NCBI GenBank assembly: GCA_023627715.1
Contig: JAMAHW010000018.1
Span: 186,001 to 250,000, forward strand
DNA: 64,000 nucleotides
Reading direction: 5' to 3'
Origin: Periconia sp. R9002
Lineage: Eukaryota; Ascomycota; Dothideomycetes; Pleosporales; Periconiaceae
Made by a program: the position numbers and the translations under genes. Positions within the stretch are counted from its first letter, which is position 1; every line of letters begins with the position of its first letter. Below, one piece after another: positions 45,614-58,300 of this stretch. The notes below the pieces were generated by a model. The model saw only the letters and a list, made by a program, of their open reading frames with translations. It did not search any database and had not been told where the DNA came from.

Positions 45614-47263
45614 CTATCTAGCCCTCTCCTCCCGCTTCATTCTCCAGCCCCGTCCCCTCCACTGCAACCATCCCGTCGGCAAAATGCACACCGCAACCAT
45701 CAAGCCCGCAGCAATACCCGCACTCCCTAGCAACCCCACGTCCTCGAACATCTGTGGAAACCAGAACGGTCCTAAGAAGCCCCAAATCTGCCTGACGAGA
45801 GTGACGAAGACACCGATGCTCGCGGCTTCCTCGTGGTAGCAATCGACAGAGTAGGTGATCAGGACCGTCGTGATCATCTGTTTTCCTGCTGACGCGATGG
45901 CGGCGCCGACGATGGGCGTGACGTTCCACTGGCCCTGGATAGCTTGCTCGATGCGGACCAGGAACACGACGGTGCCGCAGATCGAGAGGTAGCCTGGGTA
46001 GGCCAGCCAGAGGCGGTACTCGGGTTCGACGGTGCGGTTGGGGGTTTTTGCTCTGCCGCGCGCCATCCAGAAGTCGCTCAGGCGGCCCCCGAGCTGCTCG
46101 CCCAGCACCGCCCCGACGATGACACTGATGAATTGCAGTCCGAGTTGCTCCGGGTTGAAGCGGAATCGCGGGATGAAGAGTTGTGGGATTTCGACAATGA
46201 TGAGGGTGCTAGCGCAAAGGAAGGTCATAGAGTAGGAGATTGCGGGGATGAGGACGCAGGGGTAGGTTGCGAGGCGCAAAGGCGAGAGGAAAGAGAGGGC
46301 GGTGAGGGGCGTGGGGTCGATGCGGTGGAAGTTGAAGTAGGTTTGTTTGAAGCTTGGGAGAGCTGTTGGGGGAATGTGGTGCTGGCGGATGAAGCGTGTT
46401 TCGGGGCCTAGGAAGATGTAGAGGACGAGTTGGGCGCCGTTTGTCTGTGCGATGTGTTAGGGAGACGGATTCTTAAGGGAGATGAAGATGAACGAGCGAG
46501 GTTTGAGCTGACCATGGCGAGAATCCAGTAGATCCACCGGTATCCTACTCTATACGCAACGAAGCCGAATATCAGGGGCGCTGTCGGTACCCCGAGAGTA
46601 AAGAAGACGGTCCACACACCCATGCATTTTGCTCGTTCATTCTTGAAGAATGTCTCCACCACGACGGCACTCCCAATAGCCCCGGCAGGACAGATGAAAA
46701 AGGACGTAAAAGCACTGCACGCGGCCAAAGCGCTGTAGGATCTAGCCTTTGCACAACCAAGATTGAAGCATAAACTACCGATCAAAGATATGATGAAAAT
46801 GGGCCTGCGTCCATAACGTGCGGAAAGCGGTCGCCAAAAGAGAGGAGCGCAACCGATGATAGCAATTTGCAGGGCGGTCACATATGAGGTACGCTGAATG
46901 CTAATACTCAAATCTCTCGCAATCTCACCAAATGCTGGGATGATGCTCGCAGCCGTGAAAGTAGCCATGAGAGCATGGAAAGCGACTAGAAACAAATTGG
47001 TGATTTTCTAGACCCGTAAGCAAATTGCACAGGAAACTGTGACAGAGGGAACACACTCTCCATCTGGGCCAATTGAATGGGTCAGCGTCGGTCATTAGGG
47101 GTACTGGGTCTAAGTCTAGCGTTCCATGTTTTTGAAGTAAATATTGACGGTGTTCTTCGGACAGGCTCGCGATTTCGGCACTGAGGGGATGGGTGGAATG
47201 AGTCCCGACCTGCTCAAGGTCTCCGGTGTCTTGTCGAGAGATACTTTTTTCTCCGTCCGACAT
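45614..47263 (-). CDS. MFS transporter, DHA1 (drug:H+ antiporter)-like
   Basis: Exons 47263-47057, 47007-46513 and 46444-45614, all phase 0, give 510 residues. The cytosolic N-terminus is followed by membrane segments beginning KITNLFLVAFHALMATFT. The loop 2-3 motif A reads PLSARYGRRPIF, and GPETRF after segment 6 and RLSDFWMARGR before segment 9 match the family. About 12 hydrophobic segments can be counted. Such transporters sit in the plasma membrane and exchange protons for small organic molecules. The second intron has an uncommon GTCAGC donor. Its place between the phenolic hydroxylase and the BBE-like oxidase suggests movement of a phenolic compound or its product. A TATAAA element lies about 55 bases upstream. 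Confidence 0.88.
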
Positions 47264-47317
47264 GATGGCTTTGGGGTGAATTGATGAGCAACCACGAAGT
47301 CAGGGAAAAAATCATCA

Positions 47318-47323
47318 TTTATA
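47318..47323 (-). promoter_or_regulatory. TATA box of the MFS gene
   Basis: TATAAA on the minus strand, 55 bases before the ATG at 47263. Confidence 0.4.
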
Positions 47324-49062
47324 CAAAAGGTCGTTGACTAGTTATCTTGTCGTTGATTCTTTCTAGCAGCGATCATACAAAATGACGACACAAATGTTTA
47401 AAGTTACTATGTTCATCCTATCATAGAATTCGGACTCTGGGTTTCGCAAAAGTTGCACCGCATTAGCTGTAGATGAAATGCTTGGCCTTCACATGTGCTC
47501 AGCCAATTGCTGTACAAAGAAATAGTCTTGAAGAACATACTGGGCGACATTTTGCGGTTCTTAGGGGTGGAGTGAGAATAATGCTGTCTTGATGACCATA
47601 ATGATGTTTTTGAGTCAATATCTCGTCGGAATTTCGAGGTGGAAGCAAACTGTGCATGATGGATGTTTGAAGAGCCAAGCATGTCGGAGCGTATTAGGAA
47701 GAGGAAGCGGTGGAAAGCGCTAATTACATAATCACTGTTCGCCTATTCCCGTGGATGTGTTACGATCGCCAGCTATCCATCCCACCATTCACTTAAGATC
47801 CGCATAAGATCAGACAGCACAGTATTGGCATGCAAGAGAACGTCATGATATTCTCGTATTCGCAACGGGCCCTGGCTGGCTGATTATCGAGAGCACATGG
47901 CACTCCTGAAATTGTATAGGCAAGATCATATTCTTCGTCTCGCGTACGAGATATCTCCTGTCAATCTAGCCATTGCCTCATCATGCATTTCCAGTATGCA
48001 TATTCGCTTTACTACAGGCAATCATATACGAGGATTCCCGCCCGAATCGTCTGCGGTGTAACCTGGTCTCGTGTTCGCGTGACCGATACGAGAGTACAGG
48101 CTGAATTGAGTCGTGACTTATCAAAGCGAAGTTGTAAGCGCTCCTTGGTGGATTCCAAAGGGTAAATAGGCATTCCTGAACGTCGGATTGCTCATGAGCC
48201 GGATCCTTTCTGGCATTACCTAACCCGGAAGAAGTCTCCACCAACTGTCCTGACAACTCGGTTAGACATTTAATGTAGGCTCCACTGCTCGAGGATCACG
48301 AATACGAGACCTCCGAATCTTCCGCAAGGATTTCGCTTAGAAAGACAATTCTCACTCGCAGCATCAGGCCACAGCCGTGCATCTTACCGGTAGTTCGATG
48401 TCGATGGAAAATCGTCTTCTGATCTTCAGGAACACCACCAGTCTGGGGTAACGGGTTGAAGAAGATTGAAGGGAGTTGGGACAACCACGGTCCAAGCGTG
48501 CAGTACCATTAACCACTTACGCGATGTTCACGACCTCGTATTGGCATGTGGGCATCAGGACTACCTAACACATCGGCATTGGAATACTTCTTCCCGTATC
48601 GCATTCTTAATCCTTTCCAAATTTGCATCGACGATTCGGCATTGCCACGTTTTCTAGACAAATTCAGTGTCGGTTAATTTTTCGAGTCAAGCGAGGCTCA
48701 AGACGCAAACTTTGTCGTTTTAGATGCGGAGCTGGCTCCTTCACTACGCAATTTAGCAATAGCTCGAATCCATACAATACTGGACTATGCAACGCTAAGC
48801 ATACTGTGCATGAGGTGTGGACGTCTGTACCAGAGCATGCGGGACCGGCCCGTCAGGGGGACCGGAGTCTTCTCGCAAATCAAAGGATCCGTTAGTCGTT
48901 TCTTGTAGGTATGCACATCTCGTGTCATAGGCTTTTGTCCACCCTGTCGGGTCCAGACCGTTGTCATAACATGGGCCAACTATTCGTATTATTCCAAGTT
49001 TAGCTCATGATTGATGTCCAGGTTCAGCAAATCCTGCGTGGGTCCGAAAGCTTCGCCTTGAC
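47324..49062. other. Intergenic region with decayed-looking frames
   Basis: About 1.7 kb between divergent MFS and BBE-like genes. Open frames are under 92 codons on both strands and have no recognisable domain. No tRNA-like or repeat structure seen. Confidence 0.4.
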
Positions 49063-49070
49063 ATATAAAA
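49063..49070 (+). promoter_or_regulatory. TATA box of the BBE-like oxidase gene
   Basis: ATATAAAA lies 42 bases before the ATG at 49112, which fits a short leader. Confidence 0.45.
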
Positions 49071-49111
49071 ACGCAGATTCCTGGCTATGAATCAACATCA
49101 ACACCGATACA

Positions 49112-50825
49112 ATGGCGCTCTTCAGCTTGATGTGGGCTTTGCTGCTCTGCTTTTCAACCTTGGTTCTTTCCGTGCCAATCAGCTCTAGTGATATCCTTGA
49201 CCAGCTGAAGTCTAAAGGAGCATGCGTAAGTCACCAGTGATCCTCAAAACATAATTGTATTTCTCATTTTATCAGTGCACTGGTCTACAGTACTTCCTCC
49301 CCGGAAAGGTCGTATACCAGACAGATGCAGATTATCTCAAATCCCAGACGTCATTTTGGTCAGCTCAGGAGCAGAGCGTGAAGCCCACTTGTATCGTGAT
49401 TCCCACGAGCACACAAGATGTATCGACTGCAGTCACCATTCTCAGCATCGGATTTCAAGCCTCGATACCCGGTTGCAAGTTTGCCGTTAGAGGAGGCGGG
49501 TGCGTATTCACTCACCCCCAATGCACATTCTCGGCACAAAGTTGACTTTGACTCAGACACACTCCACATGCCGGGGCAGCGAACATCGAAGGCGGCGTGA
49601 CTCTGGATCTTCAAAGTATGAACTCAGTCACTATAGCCAGCGATAAACAATCTGCGGTTCTGGGCGCGGGAAACCGGTTTGGAAACGCATATCAGCCTCT
49701 ATCGGATCAGGACTTGGCCATGGTTGGAGGGCGTCTAACCTCCGTTGGCGCAGCTGGCTTACTTACAGGTGGTAAGTCCATTATATCCCTCATAAAAAGC
49801 ATGAAGATTGCCCAGCTCACAATGTAATAGGCGGAGTATCTTTCTTCTCCGGCCTCCACGGCCTTGCATGCAACAACATCATTGCCCACGAGGTGGTTCT
49901 TGGAAACGGGACCATCGTAACCGCAAGCAGCACTTCCAACCCCTCTCTCTTCCGCGCGCTCAAAGGGGGCGGCAACAATTTCGGCATCGTCACCCGCTTC
50001 ACCGTGAAGCTACGACCGCAATCCGAGTTCTGGGGCGGCCAAATCTCACAGCCCTTCACCAACAAGGACGCCGCCATCTCTTTCATGGCAAACTTTGCCC
50101 GCAGCGACACGTACGACCCATCCGCAGCTCTCATCTTCACCTTCGCGTGGGCCTCTGGCCTCCCCATCTCCATCCTGCACTACACCACCTACGCCAACGG
50201 CAGCGCGAGCTGGCCACCACCCACGTTCGCGCCCCTCGACGCGCAACCAAAACTCGCCACCACGGTGCGAAAAGCCCAGATCACCAGCTTCGCCGACGAA
50301 CTCTCCTCGGAAGCGGGCCTCCTCAAAGGCCTTCAAGACGTCTTCCTGACAGTGACCTTTGTCAACGACGGCACCTCGGCCGCAGAAGACTACATGAAGC
50401 AAGTCGTCGAGCTCTCCGACGCCGTGACAAAGGACCTCCTCCTCGTCGTCGGCTTCGCCCTCACCCTCACTTTCCAGCCCTTCCCGCACGTTCTCTACTC
50501 CAAAGACGCGGCCTCCAACGCGCTCGGGCTGGAACAGTACACCGACGACCTCGTCAACGTCTTGTACACGGCGTCCTGGACGCTCCCCCTCGATAACGAC
50601 GCCGTGTACGCTCGCTTGCAGAAGCTGGAGCAGGATCTGCGGACTCTGTCTAGCCAGATGGGATTGCAGAATGATTGGTTGTATCTCAACTACGCCGCTG
50701 GGTGGCAGAAGCCGGTGCAGGCTTATGGCGCGCAGAGCGTTTCCTTCTTGAAGGGAGTGAGTACCGCGTATGATCCTGCGCAGATCTTCCAAAAGGCGGT
50801 GCCGGGTGGGTTTAAGCTTTCTTAG
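49112..50825 (+). CDS. Secreted FAD-linked oxidase, berberine-bridge-enzyme-like (PCMH fold)
   Basis: Four exons (49112-49225, 49276-49499, 49557-49771, 49831-50825) give 515 residues. The signal peptide is MALFSLMWALLLCFSTLVLS. The FAD-binding PCMH domain shows PTCIVIPTSTQDVSTAV, then FAVRGGGHTPHAGAANIEGGVTLDL, created by splicing exons 2 and 3, whose GGGH histidine is the usual covalent 8-alpha FAD site. It continues with GGRLTSVGAAGLLTGGGVSFFSGLHG and ALKGGGNNFGIVTRFTVKL. The C-terminal BBE segment has WLYLNYAAGW and YDPAQIFQKAVPGGFKLS. These enzymes oxidise alcohols, sugars or alkaloid and phenolic substrates with O2, releasing H2O2. Likely extracellular, consistent with acting with the tannase. 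Confidence 0.92.
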
Positions 50826-52142
50826 AGAATGATGAGGGTTTTAATCTCTTCGTATGCATAGAATCGTGGATGTGGGTGGGATTGGTTGTGTTTCGATGTT
50901 CATATTTTCCGGCAAAGGGCGCGCGCGGGGAGGAGGGGGAAGATTTACATATTCGTTCTCTGTTCATAACTTGCCTTGTCTCCTCTGTCGGTACTTGCTC
51001 ACTTCGTATACATATATACACACGCAAATATACATCTTTCTCCACCTTCTACCTTCTACCTTCCCTATTATTCCCCTCCTGCGTCCTTACATCCCACTCC
51101 CCCCATCCGGCTACCAACAACACCGTGCCATCCTTATCCTAAACCCTCCTCTACCTCCCTCACCGAAAAAAAAACAAAACTAAACAACAACACCCATCAC
51201 CAAACAACAACAACAGATACATGACCCGCAAAATAGAATCCAGCACCGTATACGTAGGTCTCAATCACACAAAACGTCCTTAGCTCGGGGAGGTTTTTTG
51301 CACATAAAGAGATAAGACTAAGGAACTTTCTCTTTTACATATACATACACACACTGTTAATAATCTGTATCACTTTATAGGATTTTGCTCAGTCCTAAGC
51401 GTTGAAACGTGAAAGGTATGCAACAAGGTTAGGTGTGATAGATTGCGTATAAATTTTTATATGGGGGAAGGATGTATAAGGTTACATATGTACATGCAAT
51501 TACGTGTACAGTTAATTCTTTAAGAGTATTACGAATGTGCATAAGTGTTGGTAGCGTTAGTATTAATGTTATTATAGTCGTGCATTAATAGGGAAAGAGA
51601 AGAGAGCAAAGAGAAAAGAGAGGATAGGAAGGAAAGGAAGTTTTGCTTGTTGGGGAATAGGAGGGAGGTTTATTTGTTTGTTATGTAGAGAAGAAGAACA
51701 GGGGAGGGGGGGCGGAATTGTGTAGCTATGTATGTATGTGTGCAGATACAGGTAGATTATTCGTGACATGATAAGAGGTAGGTAGGTAGATAAGGAAGAG
51801 AGGCAGTTTAGGGAGTAGATGTCGATATTGAGAAAGAATGAAGGAATAAAGGAAGGGAAAGGAAAGAGCGAGCAAGGAGTATCCAGCGGGGTAGATACAA
51901 GGATGTGAGGAGGTATCTGTATAGATGCCAGTGTGTGTTTATATAGATTTTTGGGTTTTGGTGGTAAACAGTATCATGTGTGCATGTAGCATCTTAAAAC
52001 CGGTAGTATTATTATTTTTTGATTAACAGATTTTTACTCCTTTTCCCTTCCTCGCCTTCTCAAGCAGAAAGTGAGAAATGAGGGAGAGGGAGAGGGAGAG
52101 ACCGTTCTACCAACCTATCCACCCCCGAAATCACACCACAAC
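50826..52142. other. Intergenic region with strong purine/pyrimidine asymmetry
   Basis: No gene. The plus strand is C/T-rich at about 51030-51170 and then strongly G/A-rich at about 51585-51900, with many GGAAG and AGAGA units. Such polypurine tracts can be leader regions or low-complexity spacer. Confidence 0.45.
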
Positions 52143-52789
52143 CTAAACACCCCTCTGCACCAAATCCCAAACCGTCTTAACACTCCACAAACAAAGCACA
52201 TAATGCGCCAAAAGCCCCACAGCGCCATTGTACCTCCCCTTCCCCTCCTCCTTCCCATTATTATACCCCCACGCATACAAGACGCGTCCAGCGCTCCACG
52301 CCGCGCCCAGGACGGCCGCGCTCTTGGGATACACGAGGCCGGTGATGCACATGGCGGTGATGGTCGAGGCCTGGGACTCGAGGAAGTTCTGGTGGCCGCG
52401 CTGGGCGCGGTTGAAGTCGTCGAGGAGCTTGGCGCGAGCGGGAGGCGCGGATGCGATTTGCTCGGGGGTTGCGTACATGTGTGGGTAGGGTACTTTGGCG
52501 GCTTTGCGGAAGGAGACGACGCGCGTGCCCAGGTAGGTTGCGACGAAGAAGGTGGAGGTTGCCGCGGCGAGGACGTAGCTGGGGTGGGAGGGAGGTTAGT
52601 GAGGGTGTTTTTGGGGGAGGTGGGTGCGGTGGTGATGGTTTCGGAGGGGGATTGGGTGGGTGGATGGATGGATGGATGCGCGCGCGCGTGGAAAAGGAGG
52701 AATGGGTAGGAAGACAGATGGAGTAGGTATCGATGTATGTATCCATCTTAAACATACCTGTACCCAGCGGGGACGTCGAGGGTAACCAT
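52143..52789 (-). CDS. Microsomal glutathione S-transferase 3-like (MAPEG family)
   Basis: Exons 52789-52758 and 52578-52143 (179-nt intron, GTATGT...CCCAG) give 155 residues. Features of the MAPEG family are an N-terminal membrane segment (YVLAAATSTFFVATYLGTRVV), the loop RKAAKVPYPHMYA, the glutathione-site block DDFNRAQRGHQNFLESQAS, and two further membrane helices ending WSVKTVWDLVQ. Four membrane helices are expected, in the endoplasmic reticulum or mitochondrial outer membrane. It conjugates or reduces lipid peroxides with glutathione. The first exon has only 32 nt; the intron is longer than most in this window. Confidence 0.9.
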
Positions 52790-55368
52790 TTTGTCTAGTG
52801 CTATTTCCTGTTTCTTGTTTCCGTGTATGTGTTGCTGATGAGGTTGGCTAGATAGAGAGAGAGGTGCAATTGATGGGCCTCGTTCGTTCAATGGATGACG
52901 ATGAAGTTGCAATGGAAAAAAAGTTTTATATACGGTTGCGACGCGGGCCGTGACGTCTCTGGTTTCGGATTTAACCTCCAAATTTTGGAGATAGAAACAA
53001 AAAGAAGCCGAGGCTAGGTTAAAGTCTCGTATTTGACTACTGTCGGTCGTATCGATAACGTACCCTCCGCGGGCTCTTGTATTTCCTTTGTCGTCCGCAA
53101 AGTAGGAATCCAAAACGAAAATAGAATTGATAAACTCGTTTGCTTGCTTTCTTGCGATGAAGTTCGTAGACTACCTGGGGCGGAACTCCACGAATCCTTT
53201 AAATCCTTTTGGGTCTCCTCCCCAAAATTCACCAATCGCCATTCAAAACACGGTATTGTGCCCTTTCCAGAACCATCTGCCGTACAGTACAACTCTCGCC
53301 CCGCGCCTCCAGGCCCCACGCTGTGTAACTAGGTACAGATGGACGAGTTTCGACGGACAAAACATTCAGCCTCCTTTTTCTCTGTCTCTCTCTCGGTTGC
53401 CTTCTTTCTTATTCAGAAAGGAACGACACAAAAACATCAATCCAACCGAAACGATCAGGCATCCATTCCACGAACCCGGGGACCGGAGGAACGTGTAAGG
53501 CGAAAATAAATGTATTCATTTCGGTGCGGCGCAACCTCATCCAGAACGCACAATATTGTGGAAAGAAAGGGTTGTTGTTGTTCCGGTTTCCCGTCGGGCA
53601 GGGGGCTGTCTTTTCTGGGGGCGATGTGTTCGATGCATTGTATTTGCTTTTCCAGCTCTTTCTTATTATTTGATAGATACTTGAAGATTCGCTCATCCCG
53701 ACTTTTTTTTTTTAAAAACACAGCCCATCTCGTTTTCTCCTCCTCAAGCGCTCTTCTTGCTTTCTTTTTGCCCGCCTCTTTTCTTGTCTTCGCTTCTTGT
53801 CTTACTCGAAAGACCGGCTAACCGAGCACTTCATTCCCATCCCATCTCACAAATACCAGAAAAATGCAGCACTTGTTCGTTTGTGTATGGTAGCCTTCTA
53901 GCCTGAGTAGTTAAAAGCTATCACTCCCCCCTCTTATTATATATGTAGGCATGGTGGGTGTGTGTGGATGGTGGCTACATGGCGTGGCATCGTATCCGTT
54001 CACCGATAAATAGACCAGACATACACGGCGTAGCCTCTAAGGATAAAAAAGAACGACAGAGTGAGGGGGGAAAAATAGGTGTGTAAGTAAAACAAAAGCG
54101 GCGTTTCTTCTTTATAACAAAGCCACGGGAAACCGGGACAGAGCACGTCATGTCTAGGATTCTTTGCAAATGTGAGATAGCGGCGCGCATGGTATGAAGA
54201 CAACCCAACCCGTAAGCGCCAATTCCTTTCCAAGTAAAAACTAAACTGTGCCGCTCTCACTAAATTACCGTTCCTTATCTGCATCACGAGCCAGTTTCAA
54301 ACCCCATTATCTTTTCAATTTTACAAATTTTTTTATCAATTGTTTTACAGACTGTGGTTTTGCTTTTTTGGTTTTTGAACCCCCGACTCGTGAGACTTGC
54401 AACGTGAATTCCGATGCCACCCACAACCCTTCCCAACAAAAGGCGTCCAGACACTCAGCAACGCCCTCGCTTTTTTTGTGACAAACCCCTTTCAATCCAT
54501 CAAAATCCTCTCTCGTGCGAGTGTGTGTTATCTATACATGGCAAATGAAACCATCCATCCTGAACCCAACCGAACCAAACCCAGCCCATTGCAGCAGGGG
54601 ACACGAGAAAAAAGCACGAAATGATACCGAAGAAACAGAGAAAACGCTCCAGCAGGAGGATCAAATGCATGTCAACCAGCCCTCCGGAATTTCCCGATTG
54701 CACGCAGTGCGAGCATGAAGTTGATGCAACCCGTCGACCTTGGCCCAGGCCGTCATGCGACTTTTTGTGACTCCCGACAAGTGCATGCACGTCAAAGAAA
54801 ACGCTCGCTCGTGGATGTGTATAACCGATGGTATCCGTAAACCTAAAAAGGAGGAAGATGAAAACGCGCAAATCCATCAGACAACCACAAATGACAACTA
54901 AGAAAAAGAAAGGAAAAATGAGAAAGAGTTTAGATAGACATAAACTCCGCTCAATGCCAAAACATGAATGCATGTAGAACATCTGTGCCTTCATCAATCG
55001 CAACTCCGAGCACCTCGCAAAACGGTCAAGCTGCTGACAAAAGTTGAAATCATCCGATGAAACATCTGCTAGGGCATTTTGACGAACAGAGCTGCAACCA
55101 CATCGCTCTGCTCTCTTCAGCCATAGATTCGTACGATAATGCCGGGTCGTCAATTTACTTCACTTATTTCTTCAACAATCTTCCTCGAGGGTGGGTGGCA
55201 ATTTCGGAGGCGCTCGCAAGTGATAGTCATACAGTCGACCATATTCGAACCCACAGCAACAGACTTTTACCTATATCCAAAATGTGAGTTGGGTGAACAG
55301 CGACCAAAGTACAAAGCATAGGGTACAACTAGATGGCTTGGGGGGCTCGAGAAACGCATAAGGCGTAT
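52790..55368. other. Long intergenic region
   Basis: About 2.6 kb without a supported gene. Open frames of up to about 217 codons occur on both strands (for example 54500-55153 minus) but are composed of unlikely, repetitive residues without domains. The right end is the 3' flank of the Cid1-family gene. Confidence 0.4.
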
Positions 55369-58300
55369 TTAACCACCTTTGCGATCAGCCGCGTTCGCCG
55401 GCAGTGGCTCACCCGAAGTCTTGTTCTCGTTCGCCCTGTTACCCCCTTTCTTCTTCTTTTTGCCTTTCGGACCGGGGTGCTGCCACGTGTTGGAATTCGA
55501 GTTATTGTTCGTGTTGCTGGCCATGGTCTTGTTGTTGGTGTTGTTCTTGTCGTTCCCTTGCACACCACTCTTAGGGTGATTGTTTCGATTGTCCTTGGGC
55601 GCCGATGCTTGGGCCGGAGAATGGGAAGCTCGACGATTATGATTGTTGTTCTCCTTCGCTTGTCCCTTGGCACCATTGGTGGCCTTGTTGGAATGGGGTT
55701 GCCGACTGACGGTGGGCGATGGTGTCCGTGCTTCGAATACCGGCGAGAGAAGTGGCAAGGTAGCCGACTTAACCTCCTGTGGTACTGTACGAGGAATGTT
55801 CATCGTATCTAAGGCAGTAATTCCATTACCATAAGGCGCAGGCCTCCACTGTTGAGGAGGCACACGAGTAGGTGAGACTTCCTCTGAGCGCTCGGCAGCA
55901 TTTCCGTTGCTGAGATTGTAATTCATCCAACCGTCCGGGAGTGTGGGAAATGCCTGTTGACCTCCACCTACGGCTTGCGTCAGTCCATTGAGATCTACTT
56001 GCGGATATCCGTTCATGCTGCCGTTGACAATACTCGGCTCCAAGATTTCCTCGGGTTTTTGCTTCCTGATCTCATTCACAGCGAGATCCCTCCGCTCTTG
56101 CGGATCGACCATCCGATACTGTTCAGGATTGACAAACATGCCCAATGGCGCAAGTCCCGTCACATCCGCAGATGGAACCGAGTCCACGGTTCCACTCCTA
56201 GTCCTTGCTTCGTGGCTGGCTGTTGGATAGGAACCGTTCACGATGACTGGGCCGTTGTCAAGAGGCGGTCGTGCAGAATCTGTCCGCTCTTTTCGCGGTT
56301 CCGTCTTTGCGCTGGATGGGAGCGCAACATTGCTCGAATAACTGCGCATGTGACCACCAAGCGGCGAGGGCGAGCGGGAAACGCGCCTCAGTGCGGTGTT
56401 CAACAGGGGCTGGGTGATCTCGGGAGATACGCGCCGCCGCCTTTGAGCAAGCTCGCTGAAGGATGGTATTTGAGACACTGCATAGTCCTGCAGCGGCCGC
56501 GGAGCCGGAGGCTCATCGACGTAATAGCCCACGTACTCCTTGGGTGGCACATCTTCAGAGGGCGGCTGCACTTCAGGGTAATTGGGTACTTGGCTGATAG
56601 GTGTGGGTGCCTGTATCTCTGTTGCCGCTGGTGGGCTACTGGTCGGGGCTTCCTGCGTAGTCGAGCGCGCAATGGGATAACCAACAAAGGCGGAGGGATC
56701 GTAGTACTGCGGAATGGGTGGGTAGCCGGGGATAACACCCTGCGCAGGCAGTCCTCGCGGAGGTTGGGAGTGAGAACGAAGCGAACCGGTCTCACTTGCA
56801 TTGGAAGGGCGGTGGACCTGTCGGCGAAGTGTGGGCACACTGTTGGTGAGCGAAGGCGAAGACGGATTCGTTCTGGAGCCATCCTGCGACATGGGCTGGG
56901 TCGCTTGGGTAGGGTCGAAGAAGGCGGCGTATGGGTAGAGGAAACCATGGGGGAACGCGCTCGCTGGGAGCATAGAGTCAGCCAGATTAGGGCTCGATCG
57001 GCCGTTCAAGTACGGCGATTTCTGCGGAGACCCACCTGTACTGGTCGCACCTCGGCCATGCTGCGCCTGTGCCTGAGCTACGGCCTGAGCATGCATCTGA
57101 GCAGCCTGCACATGCTGTGCTTGCTGAACATGTTGCGCACGCTGTTGGGCGGCCAGATGCTGTCTTAGGCTGTTGGATTGCATTTCTAGCATCTGATACT
57201 GCAGCGACAGCTGATCGTGAAGCTGCTCGTTGAGTCCCCGCGGATAGTCGCGTTGGAAATAGTCTTGCTGGCCAGGCATAGTGGGGATGGGAGGGCTGTT
57301 GAGGAACGGAGGGCGATTGAAGGACGCGCCACTAGAGGCCCGTCGACCGTAGCTGCCGTTCCCCCCTTTGTAGTTGCCCCTCCCACCACCACCACGGTGC
57401 CCCCCTCCGCCACGACCATTCCGGATAGGTACACTTGATGTCAGTGTCGTTTTGGTCGGTTGAGGTTTCTTGAATAGAGGCGTAGAGGACTTTTCCTCGG
57501 GGGGAAACTCGTACTGTTCACACGACTTTTCTAGTTGCTGACCGTCTGCCAGTAAATCAAAGGCGCGCCGTAGTTCCAAGTGAATACCGCGCCAGGAATA
57601 GTCGTCGGCCGAGTTGCCCAGGTTTCGCTCCGTATTGAACGGCTCCTCCACGCACAAGCGATTCAAGGCTTCTTTTTGCAGCCCCGCCCGATGCCAATTC
57701 TTAGTTTCCCGCGAGAGCAAACATCCCTCACGCACCGAAACCACAGACTTTTCGTAATCAATCTCGTAGCCGTATCGCCGGAAAAAGTGGAACAGCAGCT
57801 GACCTAGGGATTCCTTGTTCTTCTCTCCAAAACCCACGAGCTGAGTCAAATCATCGGCAAAATCGGATTTTGGCTTACCCGTAGCGGGGTCAGCAGCTGC
57901 CTCGTGGGGATGCTTATGGAGTGACGGTATTATGGGTGGATCACGGGTCTGAAGGAAATTCAAAATCATGCATATCCAGGTGTAAGAGCTAATGGTACCT
58001 CCAAACGCTGTATAAATATGTCAGTGGGGACAAGCGGACGAGTGGGAGGGGAAAAATGAGAGCACAACATGGGGCATACTCACCAGCGTCGTTCAGTATC
58101 CGTTGCTTGGTCCAATACTTCACAATCATGCCCAATTGGCGGACGCGCTCATCGATTTGTACATAGGTCTTGATCAAACGTGTATTCTCGAGGGCGAGTG
58201 TATTGTTTACGTTCATGTCGCATGCGAGCTTAAGCACGGGATCCCAGATCTTCACGATGCGGACTTTTGCTTGGGGTATACACACAACTCGTTCCATGCC

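Noticed and set aside
49808..50596. 262-codon plus frame rich in Arg, His and Pro
   Set aside because: Shadow frame of the BBE-like oxidase exon 4.
54500..55153. 217-codon minus frame
   Set aside because: Cys/Phe-rich random-looking text, with no motif and overlapping plus-strand frames of similar length.
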